Part shown: positions 41,949-50,403 of the stretch, one piece after another | Layout: every line of letters starts with the position of its first letter | Position numbering within the stretch: the stretch's first letter is position 1 | DNA from: Faecalibacterium langellae | Lineage (GTDB): Bacteria; Bacillota; Clostridia; Oscillospirales; Ruminococcaceae | Assembly (NCBI RefSeq): GCF_002549775.1 | Contig: NZ_NMTR01000004.1 | Span: 124,001 to 188,000 of the forward strand | DNA: 64,000 nt | Direction of reading: 5' to 3' | Program-made: the position numbers and the translations under genes | The notes under the pieces: generated by a model | The model's input: the letters and a program-made list of their open reading frames with translations, nothing else | What the model was told of the DNA's origin: nothing | The model's database searches: none

Positions 41949-42332
41949 ATGGAGAACTTCAACGACAGCAAGGCTCTTGCAATCGAGATCGCAAAGATCC
42001 TGGATAAGAAAAAGGCCCACGATGTGCGCGTGCTGAAGGTGGAAAGCCTGACCGTGCTCACCGATTACTTCGTCATCGCGTCCGGCACCTCCACCACCCA
42101 GGTGGCAGCTCTGGCCGACGAGGTGGAGTTCGAGCTTTCCCAGAAGGGTCTGGAGCCCTACAGCACCGAGGGCTACGACTCCAAGAACTGGGTGCTGCTG
42201 GATTATTCCAACGTCATCGTGCACGTCTTCGTGCCCAACACCCGCACCTACTACGATCTGGAGCATCTGTGGGCAGACGGTGAGCCCATCGACATCTCCG
42301 AGTACCTCACCCCCGACAGCACCGTCGAGTAA
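41949..42332 (+). CDS. rsfS: Ribosomal silencing factor RsfS
   Basis: A 127-residue protein: LAIEIAKILDKKKAHDVRVL, VLTDYFVIASGTSTTQVAAL and the C-terminal GYDSKNWVLLDYSNVIVHVF followed by TYYDLEHLWADG. It binds L14 and prevents subunit joining. It is 29 bases after the LCP gene with GAAAGGA upstream. Confidence 0.94.
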   Translation: MENFNDSKALAIEIAKILDKKKAHDVRVLKVESLTVLTDYFVIASGTSTTQVAALADEVEFELSQKGLEPYSTEGYDSKNWVLLDYSNVIVHVFVPNTRTYYDLEHLWADGEPIDISEYLTPDSTVE

Positions 42333-42353
42333 TTTCATCAAGGCAAACGGGTT

Positions 42354-42523
42354 CGCCCTCTCCGTCATTGCTCTGCAATGCCACCTCTCCCAAGGGGAGA
42401 GGCAAGGGCTGCACCGCCACATTCTTGGCTCTCCCCTTTGAGGAAAGACTTCCCCCGGTCGGGGGAAGATGTCGCATAAGCGACAAAAAGGGGAATCTGT
42501 CACCGAAGGTAACTGAGAGGGCG
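42354..42523. repeat. Structured intergenic repeat, copy F
   Basis: Ends CGCCCTCTCCG and CTGAGAGGGCG. Internal stems: CATTGC-TCT-GCAATG, CCTCTCCC/GGGGAGAGG, CTCTCCCC/GAGGAAAG, CCCCCGGTCGGGGG, TGTCGCATAAGCGACA and a variable GTCACC-GAA-GGTAAC module. Sits between rsfS and leuS. Confidence 0.88.
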
Positions 42524-42611
42524 AGGACGCAAGAGAGCAAGGACCCTGAAAAGCATAAATCATTCCAATTGCGGTATTTTGCAAACGAAAAGTCTGGAGC
42601 TGATTACAAAC

Positions 42612-45161
42612 ATGAAGTACGATTACAAGGCTGTTGAAGCCAAGTGGCAGAAGGTGTGGGAGGACGAGAAGACCTTCCATGTCGAGATCGACCACTCCAA
42701 ACCCAAGTTCTACGCACTGGTCGAGTTCCCGTATCCGTCGGGTGCCGGTCTGCATGTGGGCCATCCCCGCAGCTACACCGCGCTGGACGTGGTCAGCCGT
42801 AAGCGCCGCCAGAACGGCTACAACGTGCTGTACCCCATGGGCTGGGACGCCTTCGGCCTGCCCACCGAGAACTTCGCCATGAAGAACCACATCCACCCGG
42901 CCATCGTCACCAAGAACAACGTGGACCACTTCCGCAGCCAGCTGAAGGCCCTGGGCTTCTCCTTTGACTGGGATCGTGAGATCAACACCACCGATCCCGA
43001 GTACTACAAGTGGACCCAGTGGATCTTCCTGCAGCTGTACAAGAAGGGCCTGGCCTACAAGAAGGAAATGAATGTCAACTGGTGCACCGGCTGCAAGTGC
43101 GTGCTGGCCAACGAGGAAGTGGTCAACGGCGTGTGCGAGCGCTGCGGCAGCGAGGTCGTGCACCGCGTCAAGAGCCAGTGGATGCTCAAGATCACTGCGT
43201 ATGCCGACAAGCTGATCGACGGTCTGGACGGCTTGGATTACATCGAGCGCGTTGCCACCCAGCAGAAGAACTGGATCGGCCGCAGCCACGGTGCTGAAGT
43301 CAACTTCGGCACCACCGCAGGCGACACCCTGACCGTGTACACCACCCGCTGCGACACCCTGTTTGGTGCCACCTACATGGTCGTCTCCCCGGAGCACGCT
43401 ATGGTCAAGGCATGGCTCGACAAGGGCATCATCAAGAATGCCGATGCCGTCAAGGCTTATCAGGCCGAGGCTGCCCGCAAGAGCGATTTTGAGCGCAGTG
43501 AGCTGAACAAGGAAAAGACCGGTGTCAAGCTGGAAGGCGTCATGGGCATCAACCCGGTCAACGATACTGAGATCCCCATCTTCATCTCCGACTACGTTCT
43601 GTCCACCTACGGCACCGGTGCCATCATGGCAGTGCCCGCCCACGATACCCGTGACTGGGAGTTCGCCAAAAAGTTCGGCCTGCCCATCATCGAGGTGGTC
43701 AAGGGCAACACCCCGTCCAACCTGGACGAAGCCGCCTTTACCGATGTTGCCACCGGCACGCTGGTCAACTCCGGCTTCCTGAACGGCCTGTCTGTCACCG
43801 ATGCAAAGAAGAAAATGATCGGCTGGCTGGAAGAAAACGGCAAGGGCCGCGATAAGGTCAACTACAAGCTGCGCGACTGGGTGTTCAGCCGTCAGCGTTA
43901 CTGGGGCGAGCCCATCCCCATGGTGCACTGCGACAAGTGCGGCTGGCAGCCCCTGCCCGAGAGCAGCCTGCCCCTGACCCTGCCGGACATCACCGACTTT
44001 GAGCCGGGCCCGGACGGCGAGAGTCCGCTGGCCCGCCACAAGGACTGGGTCAAGACCACCTGCCCCTGCTGCGGCGGCCCCGCTACCCGCGAGACCGACA
44101 CCATGCCCCAGTGGGCCGGTTCTTCCTGGTACTTCCTGCGCTACATGGACCCCCACTGCAAGGACGCCATTGCTTCCAAGGAGGCTCTGGAGTACTGGTC
44201 TCCGGTGGACTGGTACAACGGCGGCATGGAGCACACCACCCTGCATCTGCTGTACAGCCGTTTCTGGCATAAGTTCCTGTACGACATCGGTGCAGTGCCT
44301 TCTCCGGAACCCTACCAGAAGCGTACCGCTCACGGCATGATCCTGGGCCTGAACCCCCACAGCTTCGTCAACCTGCCCGCTGAGGAGCAGGACAAGCTGC
44401 TGAGGGAGTACGGCAGCCAGAAGGCCGCCGAGAAGGCTCTGGAGGAGAAGTACGGCGAGATGGCCCGCCACCCCATCGTCAAGATGTCCAAGAGCCTGGG
44501 CAATGTCATCAACCCGGACGAGGTGGTGGACCAGTACGGTGCCGACACCATGCGTCTGTACGAGATGTTCATGGGCGACTTCGAGCAGGCTGCCCCCTGG
44601 CAGACCTCTGCCATTGCCGGCTGCAACCGCTTCCTGGATCGCGTGTGGGCCCTGAGCGACAAGCTGGTGGAAGGCGAGGGCTATCGTCCCCAGATCGAGA
44701 CCCTGATGCACCAGACCATCAAGAAGGTGGGCGCAGACATCGAGGGCCTGAAGATGAACACCGCCATCGCCCAGCTGATGACCCTGGTCAACGCCCTGTA
44801 CGACAACGGCGGCGCTACCAAGGCCGAGTTTGAGACGGTTGTGCAGCTGCTGAACCCGTTTGCTCCCCACATGACCGAGGAGCTGTGGGAGAAGCTGGGC
44901 CACAGCCACGACGAGCAGCTGGCCTACTACCCCTGGCCCAAGTACGAGGAAGCCAAGTGCGTGGAGTCCACCGTTGAGATCGCCGTGCAGGTGAACGGCA
45001 AGGTGAAGGCCCGCCTGAAGGTGGCTGCCGACATCGACGCTGCTGCTGCCATCGCCGCCGCCAAGGCTGACCCCGCTGTTGCCGCCGCTTTGGAAGGCAA
45101 GCAGCTGGTCAAGGAGATCTACGTCAAGGGCCGTCTGGTCAATCTGGCCGTCAAGGGCTAA
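42612..45161 (+). CDS. leuS: Leucine-tRNA ligase
   Basis: An 849-residue class I synthetase. HIGH-type motif [16 protein letters not shown] near 40; editing domain in the middle (about 220-400, with [16 protein letters not shown]); ERQRY-like [17 protein letters not shown] at 624-628; a C-terminal domain ending [11 protein letters not shown] 42612 follows GGAG by 12 bases; an upstream TTG in frame is not supported. No T-box was found in the gap before it. Confidence 0.97.
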   Translation: MKYDYKAVEAKWQKVWEDEKTFHVEIDHSKPKFYALVEFPYPSGAGLHVGHPRSYTALDVVSRKRRQNGYNVLYPMGWDAFGLPTENFAMKNHIHPAIVTKNNVDHFRSQLKALGFSFDWDREINTTDPEYYKWTQWIFLQLYKKGLAYKKEMNVNWCTGCKCVLANEEVVNGVCERCGSEVVHRVKSQWMLKITAYADKLIDGLDGLDYIERVATQQKNWIGRSHGAEVNFGTTAGDTLTVYTTRCDTLFGATYMVVSPEHAMVKAWLDKGIIKNADAVKAYQAEAARKSDFERSELNKEKTGVKLEGVMGINPVNDTEIPIFISDYVLSTYGTGAIMAVPAHDTRDWEFAKKFGLPIIEVVKGNTPSNLDEAAFTDVATGTLVNSGFLNGLSVTDAKKKMIGWLEENGKGRDKVNYKLRDWVFSRQRYWGEPIPMVHCDKCGWQPLPESSLPLTLPDITDFEPGPDGESPLARHKDWVKTTCPCCGGPATRETDTMPQWAGSSWYFLRYMDPHCKDAIASKEALEYWSPVDWYNGGMEHTTLHLLYSRFWHKFLYDIGAVPSPEPYQKRTAHGMILGLNPHSFVNLPAEEQDKLLREYGSQKAAEKALEEKYGEMARHPIVKMSKSLGNVINPDEVVDQYGADTMRLYEMFMGDFEQAAPWQTSAIAGCNRFLDRVWALSDKLVEGEGYRPQIETLMHQTIKKVGADIEGLKMNTAIAQLMTLVNALYDNGGATKAEFETVVQLLNPFAPHMTEELWEKLGHSHDEQLAYYPWPKYEEAKCVESTVEIAVQVNGKVKARLKVAADIDAAAAIAAAKADPAVAAALEGKQLVKEIYVKGRLVNLAVKG

Positions 45162-45290
45162 AACCCCACGATACCCCGCCGCAAGGCTGGATATACAACT
45201 ACCCGCAGAGGCGGACCGGCGCACAGAACACCCGGGAACGTCTGTTCAAAATAATTTAAAAGTTTTGGGCAAAAAACTTTTAAAAAAAGG

Positions 45291-45319
45291 TTGACGAACC
45301 AGAGAAAATGCGCTATACT
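45291..45319 (+). promoter_or_regulatory. Sigma-A promoter for rpsU
   Basis: TTGACG (45291-45296), 17-base spacer, TATACT (45314-45319), 64 bases before the ATG. An AT-rich hairpin (AAAAGTTTT and AAAACTTTT) lies just upstream. Confidence 0.8.
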
Positions 45320-45382
45320 GTCTACTGTTAGTTACCATGTAACAACGAAATTCCTGCCTCACGGTCCAAGGGAGGGAATAAG

Positions 45383-45559
45383 ATGTCGGAAATTCGTGTT
45401 AAAGAGGGCGAGTCGCTGGAAAGCGCACTGCGTCGCTTCAAGCGCAGCACTGCTCGCAGCGGTGTGCTCGCAGAGGTCCGTAAGCGCGAGGCTTACGAGA
45501 AGCCGTCTGTCAAGCGCAAGAAGAAGTCCGAAGCAGCCCGCAAGCGCAAGTTCAAGTAA
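45383..45559 (+). CDS. rpsU: 30S ribosomal protein S21
   Basis: A 58-residue basic protein, canonical for the family: [20 protein letters not shown], then [20 protein letters not shown] and a KRKFK end. It is a short 30S protein near the anti-Shine-Dalgarno region. ATG 45383 follows GGGAGGGA. It has its own promoter and a terminator. Confidence 0.96.
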   Translation: MSEIRVKEGESLESALRRFKRSTARSGVLAEVRKREAYEKPSVKRKKKSEAARKRKFK

Positions 45560-45615
45560 TTAACTGCTTGAAATCGCTGTTGCTTTAGATTTCAAACGCG
45601 TTGCTAACGCCGATG

Positions 45616-45650
45616 TAGGGGAGCCTGTATTTGCAGGCTCCCCTATTTTC
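45616..45650 (+). terminator. Intrinsic terminator of rpsU
   Basis: Perfect 12-base stem (45616-45627 with 45634-45645) followed by TTTTC. Confidence 0.88.
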
Positions 45651-45680
45651 ATTGATAAGCAAAATAAATTAGGTGAAAGC

Positions 45681-45998
45681 ATGAGTGATATGGATAAGAC
45701 AGTTTGCATAGTTGATGCTGGAAGTGACGATGAGAATCGTAGAAAAAACGAAGATTGGCTAGCCCAATGCATAGAAAGACAAGAAAAGCTGCTGAAAAAG
45801 GCGCGGGAGAATCCACGAGTTCTGACACCGGAAATTGAAGCAGAAGTAGATGCAAAAGTAAGGGCAAAAATCGGTGAAGGCGGACATATGGGCTATTGTC
45901 ATTGGTTCTGGTCCTGTAAGAAGGAGATTCTCCGGGAGGAATATGACATTGAATGGCTTTCTCCTGCAGAGACGAACCTAGGATGCATGTTCGATTGA
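45681..45998 (+). CDS. Hypothetical protein in an AT-rich insert
   Basis: A 105-residue protein. Residues 1-60 are acidic and Lys-rich with coiled-coil character (EDWLAQCIERQEKLLKKARE). The C-terminal half has HMGYCHWFWSCKKEILREEY and ends with ETNLGCMFD, giving a possible Cys/His metal site. I do not recognise a family. Base composition is clearly more AT-rich than the neighbours. An AGGTGA ribosome site precedes ATG 45681. It lies between the rpsU terminator and yqeG, 18 bases before the latter. Probably horizontally acquired (inference). Confidence 0.65.
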   Translation: MSDMDKTVCIVDAGSDDENRRKNEDWLAQCIERQEKLLKKARENPRVLTPEIEAEVDAKVRAKIGEGGHMGYCHWFWSCKKEILREEYDIEWLSPAETNLGCMFD

Positions 45999-46016
45999 GA
46001 AGAAAAAGGAGCTGTC

Positions 46017-46520
46017 ATGCTGATTACCCCCGAATATGTTTTCAAGGATGTCACCCACATCACGCCGGAATGGCTGGCGGCAAAGGGCATCACCGCGCTG
46101 GTACTGGATATCGACAACACCCTCACGGCCGACCGCAGCCAGGAGCTGCCGGAGGAGGTGGCCGGGTGGCTGGACACCATGCGCAGCGCGGGTGTAAAGC
46201 TCACCATCGTGTCCAACGGGGCCGAAAAGCGGGTGCGCCCTTTTGCCCAGAAGCTGGGCCTTGCCTACCTGTACCGGGCGGCCAAGCCCCTGCCCTTTGC
46301 GCTGATGGTGGCCCAGCGCCGCATGGGCGTGAAGCACAGTCAGATGGCCATGGTGGGCGACCAGCTCTATGCCGACCGGATGGCCGCAGCGCTTTATGGC
46401 ATCCCGGGCCTGATGGTGGTGCCCCGGGGCCCGGACCTCGGTGCGCAGGTCATCCTCAAGCGCAAATGGGAAAAGCGCCACTGGCAGCAGTATTATGACC
46501 GGGGAGGGAAGACCCTGTGA
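46017..46520 (+). CDS. YqeG-family HAD phosphatase
   Basis: A 167-residue HAD IIIA-type phosphatase: ALVLDIDNTLTADRS (DxD motif I), TIVSNGAEKRV (motif II serine), AAKPLP (motif III lysine) and MVGDQLYADRMAA (motif IV). YqeG-type proteins act on small phospho-compounds; the substrate is unknown. ATG 46017 follows AAAGGAG. Its TGA overlaps the next gene by four bases. Confidence 0.9.
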   Translation: MLITPEYVFKDVTHITPEWLAAKGITALVLDIDNTLTADRSQELPEEVAGWLDTMRSAGVKLTIVSNGAEKRVRPFAQKLGLAYLYRAAKPLPFALMVAQRRMGVKHSQMAMVGDQLYADRMAAALYGIPGLMVVPRGPDLGAQVILKRKWEKRHWQQYYDRGGKTL

Positions 46521-47386
46521 GTGAGTGGAAAATTCGGTTCGGCACCGCCGGCACCAGCGACAGCTTTGCCGCCCAAGGCTACAAGACCAGCCTTGACGTG
46601 CCGGAGTACACCGCTCAAATGGGCCTTGACGCCTTTGAGTACCAGTGCGGGCGCGGGGTGCGCCTGGGGCTGGACAAGGCGGCCAAGATGGCCGCGCTGG
46701 CCCAGCCGAAGGATATCCTGTTCAGCGTGCACGCACCGTATTATATCAGTATGTCCAGCCTTGAGGAAGACAAGCGGCTCAACAGCATCCAGTACCTGCT
46801 GCAGAGCGCAGCAGTGTGCAAGGCACTGGGCGGCAGGCGCATCATCTTCCACTCCGGCAGCTGCGGCAGGCAGAGTCGGGAAGCCGCCCTGGAAAAGGCG
46901 CTGGACACCATGCGCCGGGCCGTGGAAGCGCTGGACGCAGCCGGTTTTGCGGACATGACCCTCTGCCCGGAGACCATGGGCAAGATCGGCCAGCTGGGCA
47001 CGCTGGACGAGGTGCTGGCCCTGTGTGCGGTGGACAAGCGCATCACCCCCTGCATCGACTTCGGCCACCTGAACGCCCGCACGCTGGGCGGCATCCAGGG
47101 CAAAGCCGACTATGCCGCCATCCTCGACCGTATGGGCGAGGCTTTGGGCGACGAGCGGGCCCAGCGGTTCCATGTGCATTTCTCCCGCATCGAGTATTCT
47201 GCGGGCGGCGAAAAGCGGCACTGGACCTTTGCCGAGACTCAGTTCGGCCCGGAGCCGCAGCCGCTGATGGAGCTGCTGGCCGAGCGAAAGCTGCAGCCTG
47301 TCATCATCTGCGAGAGTGCCGGCACGCAGGCGGAAGACGCCTGTGCGATGCAGAGAATGTATCGGGAAGCAGCACAAAGAGATTAA
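46517..47386 (+). CDS. AP endonuclease family 2 (endonuclease IV-like) protein
   Basis: A 289-residue TIM-barrel protein of the endonuclease IV class. It has RFGTAGTSDSF, LFSVHAPYYISM and FHSGSCGRQS (His ligands), LCPETMGKIGQLGTLDEVL, CIDFGHLNARTLGG, RFHVHFSRI and VIICESAG (metal ligands), so three zinc sites are plausible. DNA-repair nuclease or a related sugar-phosphate isomerase cannot be separated by eye. Start is GTG 46517, overlapping YqeG's stop (GTGA). Translational coupling with yqeG is likely. Confidence 0.85.
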   Translation: MSEWKIRFGTAGTSDSFAAQGYKTSLDVPEYTAQMGLDAFEYQCGRGVRLGLDKAAKMAALAQPKDILFSVHAPYYISMSSLEEDKRLNSIQYLLQSAAVCKALGGRRIIFHSGSCGRQSREAALEKALDTMRRAVEALDAAGFADMTLCPETMGKIGQLGTLDEVLALCAVDKRITPCIDFGHLNARTLGGIQGKADYAAILDRMGEALGDERAQRFHVHFSRIEYSAGGEKRHWTFAETQFGPEPQPLMELLAERKLQPVIICESAGTQAEDACAMQRMYREAAQRD

Positions 47387-47392
47387 ATGGCT

Positions 47393-47509
47393 CGCCCTCT
47401 CCGTCACCTTCGGTGACACCTCTCCCAAGGGGAGAGGCAAGAGCCCGACCATTACGTTCTTGGCTCTCCCTTTGGGAGAGCTGGCGAGTGAAACGAGCCT
47501 GAGAGGGCG
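47393..47509. repeat. Structured intergenic repeat, copy G
   Basis: Ends CGCCCTCTCCG and CTGAGAGGGCG. Internal stems: GTCACCTTCGGTGAC, CCTCTCCC/GGGGAGAGG, CTCTCCC/GGGAGAG, and GGCGAGTGAAACGAGCC before the right end. Sits between the AP-endonuclease-like gene and the efp promoter. Confidence 0.88.
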
Positions 47510-47590
47510 AGGATGCTATTGGGAATGTGCGTGGTTCTGTGCGATTTGTAAATAATTTTGTGTTTTTATCGTCTTTTTTGCCGAAACCCC

Positions 47591-47619
47591 TTGCCAAATG
47601 CAAGCGGATTGGGTAAAAT
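47591..47619 (+). promoter_or_regulatory. Sigma-A promoter for efp
   Basis: TTGCCA (47591-47596), 17-base spacer, TAAAAT (47614-47619), 51 bases before the ATG. Confidence 0.7.
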
Positions 47620-47670
47620 AAATAGAGATATGCGTTAAGCATCTGAGATTAAATTTATGGAGGAATTCCT

Positions 47671-48228
47671 ATGATTTCTGCAGGCGAGTTTCGCAATGGC
47701 GTGACCTTTGAGCAGGACGGCCAGGTTCTTCAGGTCGTCGAGTTCCAGCACGTCAAGCCCGGCAAGGGCGCTGCCTTCGTGCGCACCAAGACCAAGAACG
47801 TCATCACCGGTTCTGTGGTCGAGACCAGCTACAACCCCACCGCTAAGTTCCCGCAGGCTTTCATCGAGCGCAAGGACGTGACCTACAGCTATGAGGATGG
47901 CGATCTGTACCACTTCATGGACAATGAGACTTACGATGACATCCCCGTCAACGCAAGCGATGTGCCCGATAACTTCAAGTTCTGCAAGGAGAACGAGCTG
48001 TGCAAGCTGCTGAGCTACAAGGGCAAGGTCTTCAGCGTTGAGATCCCCAACTTCATCGAGCTGGAAGTCACCCAGACCGAGCCGGGTGTCAAGGGCAACA
48101 CCGCCACCAACACCCTGAAGCCCGCTACCGTCGAGACCGGTGCTGAGATCCGTGTGCCCCTGTTCATCAACGAGGGCGACCACATCCGCATCGATACCCG
48201 CACCGGCGAGTATATGGAGCGCGTCTAA
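47671..48228 (+). CDS. efp: Elongation factor P
   Basis: A 185-residue EF-P with the KOW-type N-terminal domain, a lysine at the tip of the loop (Lys32 in [10 protein letters not shown]), the OB domains and C-terminal EYMERV. It rescues ribosomes stalled at polyproline runs. No modification enzyme is seen nearby. ATG 47671 follows GGAGG. Confidence 0.97.
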   Translation: MISAGEFRNGVTFEQDGQVLQVVEFQHVKPGKGAAFVRTKTKNVITGSVVETSYNPTAKFPQAFIERKDVTYSYEDGDLYHFMDNETYDDIPVNASDVPDNFKFCKENELCKLLSYKGKVFSVEIPNFIELEVTQTEPGVKGNTATNTLKPATVETGAEIRVPLFINEGDHIRIDTRTGEYMERV

Positions 48229-48241
48229 TTTTTCAGAACGT

Positions 48242-48278
48242 AAACCGGGCAGCGGACGACCGTTTGCCCGGTTTTTTG
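48242..48278 (+). terminator. Intrinsic terminator of efp
   Basis: Stem 48242-48251 with 48265-48274, loop of 13 bases, then a run of T. Confidence 0.88.
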
Positions 48279-48313
48279 CAATCCCGCTTTAAAATAACAA
48301 GGAGGGCATTCGT

Positions 48314-48898
48314 ATGGAACTGAACAAAAAGGCAGCTTATCTGCAGGGTCTTGTGGATGGTCTGGGCATTGATGATACCACCAAAGAGGGCAAGATCATC
48401 AAGGCCATGAGCGCACTGCTGGGTGAAATGGCTGAGGCCATCGAGAGTGTGGACGAAGATCTTTCCCGCGCCTACGACCAGATCAACGACCTGAGCGATG
48501 AGCTGGAGGATCTGGAAGCAGATCTGTACGAGGAGGAGGACGACGAGGACGACTCCGACACAGAGGATGAGGATGCCGAAGACGACGACGCAAACGATGA
48601 CGACATCGCCAGCGAGCCGTTCTATGAGGTGGCTTGCCCCAACTGCGGCGAGACCGTTTACGTCAGCGAGGACGATCTGGACGCAGGGGAAGCCAACTGT
48701 GCCCACTGCGGCGTGACCTTTGAAGTGGCCCTGGAGGGCGACGACGAGGAAGCTGCCGAGGACGGCCCCGTGCAGTACGAAGTGACCTGCCCGGACTGCG
48801 GCACCACTTCGGTCTTTGAGGAAGACGAGCTGCTGGACGGTGCACCCAAGTGCCCCAACTGCGGCAAGGCTCTGGACTTTGAAGTGACTGAGGAATAA
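48314..48898 (+). CDS. CD1247-type acidic zinc-ribbon protein
   Basis: A 194-residue protein. Residues 1-60 match the CD1247 N-terminal domain (YLQGLVDGLGID to INDLSDELEDL). A highly acidic linker follows, then two C4 zinc ribbons, CPNCG/CAHCG (about 108-132) and CPDCG/CPNCG (about 160-188). Function unknown; the pattern suggests nucleic-acid or protein contact. ATG 48314 follows AAGGAGGG. Confidence 0.85.
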   Translation: MELNKKAAYLQGLVDGLGIDDTTKEGKIIKAMSALLGEMAEAIESVDEDLSRAYDQINDLSDELEDLEADLYEEEDDEDDSDTEDEDAEDDDANDDDIASEPFYEVACPNCGETVYVSEDDLDAGEANCAHCGVTFEVALEGDDEEAAEDGPVQYEVTCPDCGTTSVFEEDELLDGAPKCPNCGKALDFEVTEE

Positions 48899-48913
48899 GC
48901 ACCTGGAACAAAC

Positions 48914-48950
48914 AAAAAGCTGCTGCACTTTGCTGTGCAGCAGCTTTTTT
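48914..48950. terminator. Bidirectional terminator between the zinc-ribbon gene and the 92-residue gene
   Basis: Arms 48914-48928 and 48935-48949 pair perfectly, with A-run and T-run on the two sides, between convergent genes. Confidence 0.88.
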
Positions 48951-48960
48951 GCTATCAGAT

Positions 48961-49239
48961 TCAGTGCTGTGCCTCGTTGGCGTCCTGCAGCCACATGCTG
49001 CCGATGTCCAGCGCGTTGAACAGACCGCGCTTCGTGCTCTGACGCATCACTTTGGAAGTGTCCGCCGTGGAGATCAGCATCAGCTGGACTTTATCGGCCA
49101 CCTGCTGCTCGCCCACGGAAGTCGTGGTCAGGATCTGCAGATGAAGCACATAAGGGTCGGACATCCGGCCGTAGTACAGTTCATTGTCCTTGCGGACGAG
49201 GGGCTTGCCCTTGTAAGTCAGTTTCGGAGTAAATGCCAT
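48961..49239 (-). CDS. Conserved hypothetical protein (92 residues)
   Basis: A small protein starting MAFTPKLTYKGKPLVRKDN and ending with NALDIGSMWLQDANEAQH. It looks mostly beta-strand and soluble, with no signal or membrane segment. I recall such short proteins in Clostridia but cannot name a family. ATG 49239 follows GGGAGG. A promoter is visible at 49271-49300. Confidence 0.75.
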   Translation of the reverse strand: MAFTPKLTYKGKPLVRKDNELYYGRMSDPYVLHLQILTTTSVGEQQVADKVQLMLISTADTSKVMRQSTKRGLFNALDIGSMWLQDANEAQH

Positions 49240-49270
49240 CGTGAAAGCCTCCCTATTTTTGATTCAGTTC

Positions 49271-49300
49271 AGTATATCACATTTGCAGCAGAAGATGCAA
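49271..49300 (-). promoter_or_regulatory. Sigma-A promoter for the 92-residue gene
   Basis: Minus strand TTGCAT (49295-49300), 18-base spacer, TATACT (49271-49276). Confidence 0.65.
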
Positions 49301-49384
49301 GTATTTGCGGGCTTTGTGCGGGAAAAGCTGTGCATTTCGTGCAAATTGTGCGGGACGCTGCGCAAAGAAAGCGGTTTTGCCTCT

Positions 49385-49412
49385 TGCCCGCCCGGGCAGA
49401 TATGATATACTA
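49385..49412 (+). promoter_or_regulatory. Promoter for the SGNH hydrolase gene
   Basis: TTGCCC (49385-49390), 16-base spacer, TATACT (49407-49412) with TGA directly before it (extended -10). Confidence 0.6.
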
Positions 49413-49459
49413 TAAAAAGAAAGCCGGGGTGTCCGGCACGGGAAAGCGAGGAGAAACGG

Positions 49460-50359
49460 ATGGCGGATTATCAGGAATATCGGCGCAGAGTGCTGCACCG
49501 GCGCTGGCGCAGGCGGTTCATGGCAGCGGGGCTGCTGCTGCTGCTCATCATGCTGGGGGCCATCGGACTGCTGTGGAAGCGGCTGCACCGGGAGCAGCGG
49601 CCCTCGGGTGTGGTGCAGAACGCCATCCTGCAGCCGGTGACGCAGGATAACACCTGGAACACGGTGGGCTATGCTCCGGCGCGGCAGCTCAGCATTCAGA
49701 CCCGCTCCGGCGGGTCCGGCACGGCGCTGGACTTCCGCATGGCGGCCCTGCCGGAAAACACTGCGGTGGAAAAAAGCTGGTTCAATGACGTGACCTTCGT
49801 GGGCGACAGCCTGACCCAGGGCATGCAGCTCTACGACGAAGGCCTGCCGAATGCCATGTTCTGCGCCTACAAGGGCGTGGGGCCCAACGTCATCGTGAAC
49901 GGGGCCACCTGCCGCCGGGCAGATGGGGAGACCGAGGTGCCGCTGGAAGCGCTCACCGCCCAGCAGCCCCGGGCTATCTATGTTCTGCTGGGCACGAACG
50001 TGCTGGGCCGCGACACGGATTACACCAGCTTCCTGACCTATTACCGGCTGATGCTGGATATGCTGGCCCAGACCATCCCGAACGCAAAAATCTATGTGCA
50101 GTCCATCACGCCGGTGCGGCCGGAGGTGAGCAGCAAGGAGAACCACGAAGGCTTGAACAAGGAACGGCTGTGCCGCATCAACGACGAGCTGGCAGCCATC
50201 GCGCTGGATAAGGGCTGCTATTACCTCAACCTGTGGGAGGCGCTGGCCGACGAGAACGGTGACCTGAAAGAGGAATACGCCCAGCCGGACGGCTACCACC
50301 TGAAGCCTGCCGGATACACCGCCTGGGTGGACTACCTGTGCAGCCACACAGCAGAATAA
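49460..50359 (+). CDS. Membrane-anchored SGNH/GDSL hydrolase
   Basis: A 299-residue protein. An Arg-rich start is followed by a single membrane helix (about 21-41) and an extracytoplasmic SGNH domain: FVGDSLTQGMQLY (block I serine, near 113-121), AYKGVGPNVIVNG (block II), YVLLGTNVLG (block III) and PDGYHLKPAGY (block V Asp-His). It may be a cell-wall O-acetyl esterase or lipase; the substrate is unknown. GAGGAG precedes ATG 49460. A perfect bidirectional terminator follows. Confidence 0.88.
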   Translation: MADYQEYRRRVLHRRWRRRFMAAGLLLLLIMLGAIGLLWKRLHREQRPSGVVQNAILQPVTQDNTWNTVGYAPARQLSIQTRSGGSGTALDFRMAALPENTAVEKSWFNDVTFVGDSLTQGMQLYDEGLPNAMFCAYKGVGPNVIVNGATCRRADGETEVPLEALTAQQPRAIYVLLGTNVLGRDTDYTSFLTYYRLMLDMLAQTIPNAKIYVQSITPVRPEVSSKENHEGLNKERLCRINDELAAIALDKGCYYLNLWEALADENGDLKEEYAQPDGYHLKPAGYTAWVDYLCSHTAE

Positions 50360-50399
50360 AAAAATAAGAGGTTCGTCCGCGGACGAACCTCTTATTTTT
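50360..50399. terminator. Bidirectional terminator between SGNH hydrolase and fhs
   Basis: A 40-base perfect palindrome without a separate loop, GC-rich in the middle with A and T runs outside. Confidence 0.93.
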
Positions 50400-50403
50400 T
50401 ATC

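Noticed and set aside
42524-42611. T-box leader before leuS
   Set aside because: No AGGGTGG-type T-box sequence, specifier loop or terminator is visible; the gap is mostly repeat copy F.
41724-45224. A 1166-residue open frame on the minus strand opposite leuS and rsfS
   Set aside because: It mirrors GC-rich third positions of real genes, has no ribosome site and no domain. The plus-strand LeuS is certain.
7491-47509. CRISPR array or phage attachment sites from the repeated sequences
   Set aside because: Copies are far apart, not regularly spaced, differ in length, and no cas or integrase gene is in the window.
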